DNA from: Collinsella intestinalis DSM 13280
Lineage (GTDB): Bacteria > Actinomycetota > Coriobacteriia > Coriobacteriales > Coriobacteriaceae
DNA length: 37,385 bases
Reading direction: 5' to 3'
Assembly (NCBI RefSeq): GCF_000156175.1
Contig: NZ_GG692710.1
Coordinates: 956,932 to 994,316 of the forward strand
Each line of letters opens with the position of its first letter. Positions within the stretch are counted from its first letter, which is position 1. Of this stretch, positions 31,432 to 37,385 are shown one piece after another. The notes beneath the pieces are model-generated. The model was given only the letters and a program-made list of their open reading frames with translations. It did no database searches and had not been told where the DNA came from. The position numbers and the translations under genes are program-made.

Positions 31432-34257
31432 TTACCCAGTGTTCTGCAGACCGGCGGAGACGCCGGTGACGGTCTCCAGAACCAGGCTCATGAACTCGGC
31501 CTTGGCCTCCTCGGACAACTCATCCTGGTTGGCACGGACCTCGCGCAGCGCGCGAACCTGCGCGAGCGACAGCGCGTCCACGAACGGGTTGCGCACGCGC
31601 ACGGCCTGACCGAGCACGCGACGATGCTCGAGCGGCCACGCGTCGCCAACGATGCGCAGCACCCAGGAACGCGTGAGCATCATCTCGTCAAAGACCTTGT
31701 CGGCCAGGTCGGCGCGATCGCCGAGCGCAAGATACATCTTGGCGATGCGATTGTCCGTCTTGGCGATCGACATCTCGATGTTGTCGATGAACGTGTTGAA
31801 CAGCGGCCACTCGCGGTAGGCGCGCTGCAAAAGCTCCAGGTCGCCCAGCTTCTCGCAGGCGGTGCCCAGGCCGTACCATGCGGCCAAGTTGATGCGGGCC
31901 TGGCTCCAGGAGAACACCCACGGGATCGTGCGCAGGTCGTCGAGGGACTTGGCGCCCAGGCCTCGCTTGGCCGGACGGCTGCCGATGGGCAGCAGGCCGA
32001 CCTCGGTGAGCGGTGTCACACACGAGAACCACGGCGTGAACTCCTCGGTGTTCAGCAGGTCGAGGTAGCGCTCGTGGCTGGCCTCGTTCAGCGCGGCGGC
32101 CATCTCGGCATAGCGCGCGGTCATCTCGGTGTTCGTGCGCTCCACGGAAGGCGCGGAGTTGAGCAGGGTCGCCGCGGCAACGGACTCAACATGGCGCTGC
32201 GCCAGCGCAGGATTGCCATAGCGGGCGAAGATTACCTCGCCCTGCTCCGTGACCTTGAAGAAGCAGTTCACCGAGCCGGCGGGCTGGGCGAGCACCGCGC
32301 GGTTGGCGGGACCGCCGCCGCGGCCGACGGCGCCGCCGCGGCCGTGCATGAGCACCAGGTCGATATCGTGCTTCTCGGCCCACGCGACAATGCGCTCCTC
32401 GGCGGAGTGCAGGGCGAGCGTGGCGGTAGTGGGGCCGGCGTCCTTGGAGGAGTCGGAGTAGCCGAGCATGATCTCCATGCGGCGACCGGACTCGGCAAGG
32501 CGATTTTGCACCGCGGGGATGGCGAGCATCTCCTCGAGCACGTCGACGCATCCCTCGAGGTCCTCGAGCTGCTCGAACAGAGGGATCACGTCGAGGGTCG
32601 GAACGTCCTCGGCGTGCGCGAACGCCAGGTTCGCGAGCTCATAGACATCGGCCACGTGGCTCGCGCTCTTGGTAAACGAAATGATGTAGCGACGGGCCAT
32701 CTTCTGGCCAAAGCGCTTCTGGATGGACCCGATGGCACGGAACGTGTCGAGCACCTCGCGCGTCATGGGGGCGAGCTCGCCGTGAATACCGTGCTCGCGG
32801 ATGTCGGCGAGCGCGCGGCTATGGACCACGGAGTGCTGACGGAACTCCATTTCCACCATATGGAAGCCGAAGGTCTCGACCTGCCAGATGAGGGTCTGAA
32901 CCGGGCCGTACGCGGCGCGGCGGGCACCCGCGGCGGCCAGCGAGCGCTGGACCACGCGCAGGTTCTCGAGGAACTCCTCGGCGGTACGGTACATGGTGTC
33001 GGCGTTGCGTGCCACCGTGGCGTCCAGGCGGGCGGCCATCACGAGCATCACGGCGCGATGCGGCTCGGAGTTGGAGATCTCGCGGGCGCGCTCGGTGAGC
33101 ACCTCGCTCATCTCAACCTGGTGGCTCCACAGGTTGAGCAGCTCATCCGAGGGCTGCGTATACGCGGCCTCGAGGGTGAGGTTACGGCCCACGCGACGGC
33201 ACTTGTCCGCGAGCTTGGAAATCATGTGGGTGGCGTACTTGGCAGCCACCTGACGGCTCACCTTGGCGGTGACGTTGGGGTTGCCGTCGCGGTCGGAACC
33301 GATCCAGCTGCCGGGGTGGAAGAACGCCGGGCACACGGGCGGAACCGTACCCGCGACCTCGCCCAGGACCCAGTCGTCGAAGCGACGGTAGATCACCGGA
33401 ATGGTGTCGAACAGCGTGCTGTCGAAGATGTCGATGATGGTGTCGGCTTCCTCGACGGGCGTGGGCTTCTTGAGAGCGATGGGGCTCGTGCGCACGAGGG
33501 CGTCGATTTCCTGCAGCATGTGGCGCTCGTTCTCCACCAGGTCGGAGCCGCCCATGTAGGGGCGCTCCTCAAGCAGGCGGGCAATGCGGCGGATCTTGCC
33601 CTCGACAGCCTTACGGCGTGCCTCCGTGGGATGCGCGGTAAAGACCGGATGGAACTCCAGGCGTGAGAGCAGCTCGGTGGCCTTGGCGCCGCCGACCTCC
33701 TCGTTGAGCTGGTGGAACGCCACGGTGAGGGCATTCGCGGGGTCGACCGCGTCCTCGGTGGACACATTGCGCTCGCGCTCGCGCAGCTGGGCCACGCGGT
33801 AGTTCTCCTCGGACAGGTTGGCGAGGTGGAAGAACGCGGTGAACGCGCGGACGATGACCTGCGCCTGATCCACGGGCAGGGCGTCGATGAGCGCCACGGC
33901 GTCGCGGAAGGCGCATGCGGAGGGTGTGTCACTCGCGGGCATACCCTGTTCGTCCACGGCCTCGCCATCGGCCTCGGCGCCGGGGTCGCCGGCGTTGGCG
34001 CGGATCACGTTCATCATGAGCTCGTCGAAGACGTCGAGCACCTTTGCGTCATACTCACGCAAGACGCGGCGCTCGAGACGCAGGAACAGCGCGAGGTTGT
34101 CGCGGAGCTCGGCGGGGATGTCGATATCGGACAGGACTTCGACGGCGGCCGCCAGGTCGGTCAGGTCGATGCGGCGGGTGCCGGACATCACGTCGGTGAC
34201 CATGTCACCGGTGATGAAGCCTCCGAGCCGCTGCTCTGCAGACGTATTCTCTGCCAC
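31432..34257 (-). CDS. ppc: Phosphoenolpyruvate carboxylase
   Basis: A 941-aa PEPC that carboxylates PEP to oxaloacetate, feeding the incomplete TCA cycle and aspartate synthesis. Catalytic motifs: VFTAHPTEARRKAV with His209, GSDRDGNPNVT, LGYSDSSKDAG, and the Gly-rich loop HGRGGAVGRGGGP. It ends SAGLQNTG, the invariant PEPC terminus. Start is GTG 34257 after AGGAGGTAGC. A consensus TATAAT lies 62 bases upstream (34319-34324), and the leader can form GCACGGA/TCCGTGC. Single gene with its own terminator. Confidence 0.97.
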   Translation of the reverse strand: MAENTSAEQRLGGFITGDMVTDVMSGTRRIDLTDLAAAVEVLSDIDIPAELRDNLALFLRLERRVLREYDAKVLDVFDELMMNVIRANAGDPGAEADGEAVDEQGMPASDTPSACAFRDAVALIDALPVDQAQVIVRAFTAFFHLANLSEENYRVAQLRERERNVSTEDAVDPANALTVAFHQLNEEVGGAKATELLSRLEFHPVFTAHPTEARRKAVEGKIRRIARLLEERPYMGGSDLVENERHMLQEIDALVRTSPIALKKPTPVEEADTIIDIFDSTLFDTIPVIYRRFDDWVLGEVAGTVPPVCPAFFHPGSWIGSDRDGNPNVTAKVSRQVAAKYATHMISKLADKCRRVGRNLTLEAAYTQPSDELLNLWSHQVEMSEVLTERAREISNSEPHRAVMLVMAARLDATVARNADTMYRTAEEFLENLRVVQRSLAAAGARRAAYGPVQTLIWQVETFGFHMVEMEFRQHSVVHSRALADIREHGIHGELAPMTREVLDTFRAIGSIQKRFGQKMARRYIISFTKSASHVADVYELANLAFAHAEDVPTLDVIPLFEQLEDLEGCVDVLEEMLAIPAVQNRLAESGRRMEIMLGYSDSSKDAGPTTATLALHSAEERIVAWAEKHDIDLVLMHGRGGAVGRGGGPANRAVLAQPAGSVNCFFKVTEQGEVIFARYGNPALAQRHVESVAAATLLNSAPSVERTNTEMTARYAEMAAALNEASHERYLDLLNTEEFTPWFSCVTPLTEVGLLPIGSRPAKRGLGAKSLDDLRTIPWVFSWSQARINLAAWYGLGTACEKLGDLELLQRAYREWPLFNTFIDNIEMSIAKTDNRIAKMYLALGDRADLADKVFDEMMLTRSWVLRIVGDAWPLEHRRVLGQAVRVRNPFVDALSLAQVRALREVRANQDELSEEAKAEFMSLVLETVTGVSAGLQNTG

Positions 34258-34318
34258 GCTACCTCCTTAGATGTAGGCACGGATGCTCCCACTCCCAGGG
34301 GCTCCGTGCGACCGCACT

Positions 34319-34324
34319 ATTATA
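34319..34324 (-). promoter_or_regulatory. Putative -10 box of ppc
   Basis: Perfect TATAAT on the minus strand. No convincing -35 is seen at 16-18 bases. Confidence 0.5.
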
Positions 34325-34438
34325 TGCGGGCGACGCATCACCTACCACCTACTTTAGTCTGATAGAGTTCCTCTCCCGCTTTTCAACAAATAATCGGCAG
34401 GCGGCGTGTATGTCCCGACGGATGAGCGTACTCGCACC

Positions 34439-34468
34439 AAAAAACGGCGGGGCTACTCGCCCCGCCGC
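34439..34468 (-). terminator. Intrinsic terminator of hisS
   Basis: Minus-strand GCGGCGGGGC - GAGTA - GCCCCGCCGT followed by TTTTTGG. It starts 24 bases past the hisS stop. Confidence 0.9.
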
Positions 34469-34491
34469 AACCATGCGATTCGACTTTCGCG

Positions 34492-35802
34492 CTACAGCCC
34501 CGCGATGACCTCGGCGGCGCTGGCGCGCTCGATCAGGCTCTCCTCATGCGTGGCCATGTTGCGCAGCTTGACCTTGCCGGCAGCCAGCTCGTCGCCGCCG
34601 ATAATCACGATGTGGGAGGCGTTGAGCTTATCGGCGAGCTTGAACTGCGCCTTGAGAGACTTGCCCTGGTAATCGCACTCGGTGCGGACCCCGCGGCCAC
34701 GAAGCTCGAGCGCAAGCGCGAAGACCTCGTCCCTCAGATCGGCACCGGCGTTGGCGACGAACACGCAGCGATCGGCGTCGCAATCCATCTCCTTGCCGAA
34801 CGCCTCGAGGGCGAGCACGGCGCGCTCGAAGCCGACCGCAAAGCCGACGCCCGGCGTGGGCTTGCCGCCCTCGAGCTCAACCAGACCGTCATAACGGCCA
34901 CCGCCGCCGATGGAGCCAACGCCCGCGCCCGGGGCCTCGACCTCGAAGACGGTGCGGGTGTAGTAGTCGAGGCCACGGACGAGCGTGGGGTCCTCGACGT
35001 AGGCGATACCCGACGCGTCCAGGTACTGCTTGACCTTCGCATAGTGCTCGCGGCACTCGTCGCACAGGGAATCAGGCATGAGCGGGGCGCCCTGCATGAT
35101 CTCGTGGCAATGCGGGTTCTTGCAGTCGAAGGCGCGCAGCGGGTTGAGCTCCGCGCGCTCGCGGCACTCGTCGCACATCTCATCCTCATGGTCGAGGATG
35201 AACTGGCGCACGGCCTCGCGATATGCGGGGCGGCACGCCGGGTCGCCCATGGAGTTGATCAGCAGGCGAAGCTGGGAGAGGTCGAATCCGAGACGCTCGT
35301 AGAAGCGCATGAGCATGATGATGCACTCGGCGTCGGCTGCGGGGTCGGGCGCGCCCAGCCACTCGATGCCGACCTGGTGGAACTGGCGCAAACGCCCCTT
35401 CTGGGGACGCTCGCCGCGGAACATCGCCTCGGCGTACCACGCCTTGAACGGAGCGGAGCCCTGCGGGACCAGGTTGTTCTCCACCACGGCGCGGACAACA
35501 CCCGCGGTTCCCTCGGGTCGCAGGGCGAGACGCTGCTTGGCCTTGAGCTTCGCATCGGTGCCCTCCGCGAGGACGCGCTCGAAATTAGCGCCGGAAAAGA
35601 CGCGGAACATCTCCTTGCGGACCACGTCGGTGGACTGGCCGATGCCATGCACGAACACGTCGAGCTGCTCGATCGCCGGGGTCTCGATGGGCTCGAACCC
35701 AAACGGCCCGAACACCTCGGCCGCGACCTCCTGCATCTTCTGCCAAGCGCGCATATCGCGCCCGATGAGGTCCTTGGTGCCCTCTGCTCGCTGTGCCTGC
35801 AT
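34492..35802 (-). CDS. hisS: Histidyl-tRNA synthetase
   Basis: A 436-aa class II synthetase. Motifs: GTKDLIG near the N-terminus, RPEGTAGVVR, motif 2 FRGERPQKGRLRQFHQVGIE, the HisRS-specific RGLDYYTRTVFEV, and GGGGRYDGL. The insertion domain has several Cys (CDECRERAELNPLRAFDCK and CDECREHY), usual for this subtype. The C-terminal anticodon-binding domain is complete. GAAGGAG precedes ATG 35802. Unlike many bacteria, hisS is not directly followed by aspS; ppc lies between. A TATAAT at 35862-35867 suits its promoter. Confidence 0.97.
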   Translation of the reverse strand: MQAQRAEGTKDLIGRDMRAWQKMQEVAAEVFGPFGFEPIETPAIEQLDVFVHGIGQSTDVVRKEMFRVFSGANFERVLAEGTDAKLKAKQRLALRPEGTAGVVRAVVENNLVPQGSAPFKAWYAEAMFRGERPQKGRLRQFHQVGIEWLGAPDPAADAECIIMLMRFYERLGFDLSQLRLLINSMGDPACRPAYREAVRQFILDHEDEMCDECRERAELNPLRAFDCKNPHCHEIMQGAPLMPDSLCDECREHYAKVKQYLDASGIAYVEDPTLVRGLDYYTRTVFEVEAPGAGVGSIGGGGRYDGLVELEGGKPTPGVGFAVGFERAVLALEAFGKEMDCDADRCVFVANAGADLRDEVFALALELRGRGVRTECDYQGKSLKAQFKLADKLNASHIVIIGGDELAAGKVKLRNMATHEESLIERASAAEVIAGL

Positions 35803-35861
35803 GTGGCGTCTCCTTCGCATATCCCCCGGCATCCGCCGGGCGGTACATCGTCAATCTCTCC

Positions 35862-35867
35862 ATTATA
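35862..35867 (-). promoter_or_regulatory. Putative -10 box of hisS
   Basis: TATAAT on the minus strand, 60 bases upstream of the start, no good -35 match. Confidence 0.45.
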
Positions 35868-35997
35868 GGGGCAGATAAGGATGTGCCCCGACATTTTCCA
35901 CGCGTTATACTTCGTTTTGGCAAAGTGCGTCGCCGAACCTCGCCGCGACCCGCGCGCCGTCTTACACTCACCTCACGCACATATGAAGGAGCAGGAC

Positions 35998-37065
35998 ATG
36001 CACCAGTTCCGTAACGATTACTCCGAGGGCGCTGCACCAGAAATGCTCGAGGCGCTCATCCGCACCAACAACGAACAGGCACCCGGGTACGGCACCGATT
36101 CGCACTGCGAACACGCCGCGGACCTGATTCGCGCGGCATGCGGCCAGCCCGATGCCTTCGTGCAGTTCATTCCCGGTGGCACCGCCGCCAACGCCGTGTG
36201 CATCTCTGCCTTCACCGAGGACTTCGAGGGCCCGATCCTCGCCGCCGATGCGCACCCCACCGCGCATGAGACCGGCGCGATCGAGGCCTGCGGCCGGCGC
36301 ATCCTCGCCACGAACGACACCCTGGGCGTGCTGACCCCCGCCGAGGTTGAGCGCGTGTACCATGCCTCGATTGCCGGCGGCTGCCACTGCACGCGCCCGG
36401 CCATGCTCTACTTCTCCAACACCTCCGAGCTCGGTCACGTGTACACACGCGCCGAGTTCGATGCGCTGTGCGATGTGGCCGAAAAACTCGATCTCGCCGT
36501 GTACGTCGACGGCGCCCGCATGGCCAGCGCACTCGCCGCGCCCGGCGGCGACCTCACCCTCGAGCACTTGGCCGCGCGCGCCGACGCGTTCACGCTGGGC
36601 GGTACCAAAGCCGGCATGCTCTTTGGCGAGGCACTCGTGGTGAGCCCGCGCTCCAAGCGCGGACGGCGCGCCATCGACCGCATCCCCTATCTCACAAAGC
36701 GCGGCGGACACATGACCGCCAAGGGGCGCCTCATGGGCGTGCAGTACACCACGGCATTCACGCGCGGCAAGGACGGGTCACTCCCCTATTTCGCCCACGC
36801 TGCGAGTGCGAACAAATGCGCTTGCATGCTCGCCCACGGCCTTGAGGACGCAGGGTTCGAGCCGCACGTGCGCACCAACGGCAACCAGCAGTTCTTCTGG
36901 TTTGACTCCGACGACGCCGTCCGCATCGTCGAGGCATGCGGTGCCGAGGTCACACCCGCTGTGGATCCCGCGGGTCGCGACCGCATCCTGCTGCGCTTCG
37001 TGACGAGCTGGGCATGCCGCCCCGAGCACGTCGATGAGCTGCTGGGGTTTGTCCGAGGACTGTAA
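35998..37065 (+). CDS. Threonine aldolase family PLP enzyme (beta-eliminating lyase fold)
   Basis: A 355-aa fold-type I PLP enzyme resembling low-specificity L-threonine aldolase, which splits threonine or allo-threonine to glycine and acetaldehyde. Family marks: FRNDYSEGAAPEMLEAL at the N-terminus, YGTDSHCEHA, PGGTAANAV, the Asp-containing VDGARMASAL, and Lys204 in LGGTKAGMLFGEA, the expected Schiff-base lysine. Related aminotransferase-like lyases are possible. ATG 35998 is preceded by GAAGGAG at 6 bases; longer readings add unrelated residues. Last gene before the right IS, which begins 75 bases past its stop; no terminator is evident in between. Confidence 0.9.
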   Translation: MHQFRNDYSEGAAPEMLEALIRTNNEQAPGYGTDSHCEHAADLIRAACGQPDAFVQFIPGGTAANAVCISAFTEDFEGPILAADAHPTAHETGAIEACGRRILATNDTLGVLTPAEVERVYHASIAGGCHCTRPAMLYFSNTSELGHVYTRAEFDALCDVAEKLDLAVYVDGARMASALAAPGGDLTLEHLAARADAFTLGGTKAGMLFGEALVVSPRSKRGRRAIDRIPYLTKRGGHMTAKGRLMGVQYTTAFTRGKDGSLPYFAHAASANKCACMLAHGLEDAGFEPHVRTNGNQQFFWFDSDDAVRIVEACGAEVTPAVDPAGRDRILLRFVTSWACRPEHVDELLGFVRGL

Positions 37066-37140
37066 AAAACTGAGCGCGACCGCTTCGACTCTCGCAACAC
37101 AAAAGAAAGGCGCCCGGGGACTGAACTGCAACCCAAAACT

Positions 37141-37385
37141 TGGACGGCCTAAATAAAGAGCGGCTAGGCCGCTAAGGACTGATTCCGGAACTCCTCCGGG
37201 GTCAGTCCTTTCAGTTTAACCTGCCTCCGCCTCGTGTTCCAATGAATCACGTACGCGTCGAGGTCTCGCTTGAATTCCTCGAAACTCGGCCACCTCCGGC
37301 CTCGGAAGAACTCGTCCTTGATATGGCCGAAGACCTGCTCGGTGGCGCCGTTGTCGATGCAGTTCGCCCTTGCGCGACATGCTTT
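37141..37385 (-). mobile_element. IS3-family insertion sequence, 3' end (partial)
   Basis: The IS begins at 37141 with TGGACGGCCTAAATAAAG, matching the terminus of the left-edge IS. It contains the last part of an OrfB on the minus strand and runs off the window. Confidence 0.75.
37164..37385 (-). CDS. IS3-family transposase OrfB, C-terminal fragment with apparent frameshift
   Basis: The minus strand reads NCIDNGATEQVFGHIKDEFF, then YVIHWNTRRRQVKLKGLTP and a stop at 37164. This is the rve-type DDE integrase core end, with the catalytic Glu in DNGATE. The bases at the window edge read SMSRK in a different frame. One extra C in the run at 37367-37369 would explain the shift, so this copy is either dead or the edge contains a sequencing error. 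The rest lies outside the window. Confidence 0.8.
   Translation of the reverse strand, partial: KACRARANCIDNGATEQVFGHIKDEFFRGRRWPSFEEFKRDLDAYVIHWNTRRRQVKLKGLTPEEFRNQSLAA

Noticed and set aside
1-37385. The whole window as a composite transposon
   Set aside because: The content is mainly core metabolism and translation genes; matching IS ends are better explained by contig breakage or homologous IS copies.

Overview
The window looks like chromosomal DNA of a high-GC Coriobacteriia member, most likely Collinsella or a close relative. This is inferred from the gene set (PEP carboxylase, class III FBPase, a GlnR-type regulator beside a glutamine synthetase homologue, FeoA-FeoA-FeoB with a Cys-rich partner) and from codon bias. 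It was not tested by a search. Genes run on both strands, most on the minus strand. There are no tRNA or rRNA genes, no CRISPR array and no prophage.

Layout. Both edges (1-239 and 37141-37385) lie inside IS3-family insertion sequences with matching terminal sequences, in the same orientation. This fits a contig broken at repeats, or two directly oriented copies. 296-4714 (minus) is a tight run adh, dus, trmO, then an unrecognised 549-aa protein. 4715-5894 is a gene-poor stretch full of hairpins and tandem repeats. 5895-10247 (plus) encodes a divergent type II topoisomerase pair (GyrB/ParE-like and GyrA/ParC-like), with related ~130-bp inverted-repeat elements on either side. 10807-12417 (minus) is guaA, divergent from an L-asparaginase gene. 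13775-14654 holds a HAD-like protein with lost catalytic residues and a small XRE regulator. 14734-18566 (minus) holds an HtrA protease, a GlnR-like regulator and a glutamine synthetase homologue. 18753-20675 is class III fructose-1,6-bisphosphatase. 20938-24360 (minus) is a ferrous iron uptake operon (feoA-feoA-feoB-Cys-rich protein). 24603-28178 (minus) is a TPP-riboswitch-controlled thiamine-precursor ABC uptake operon. 28361-28915 (plus) is an NADPH-dependent FMN reductase. 29131-35802 (minus) contains aspS, ppc and hisS as separate units, each with its own terminator. 35998-37065 (plus) is a threonine aldolase-type PLP enzyme.

How parts work together. The GlnR-like protein has a degenerate receiver that keeps one Asp at position 50, like actinobacterial GlnR. 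A GTAAC-N6-GAAAC site lies upstream of the glnA-like gene, so nitrogen control is likely. The GlnA-like protein itself has lost three of six expected metal ligands, the most surprising protein-level observation here. The thiamine operon has a complete aptamer followed by an intrinsic terminator before its first gene.

Non-coding DNA is unusually structured. There are five dispersed copies of a REP-like motif containing CACCTGTCCCC, all between 14.6 and 20.8 kb. There are four long inverted-repeat elements of 126-141 bp, one perfect 22-bp-stem hairpin, and three unrelated intergenic tandem repeats with periods of 24, 36 and 42 bp.
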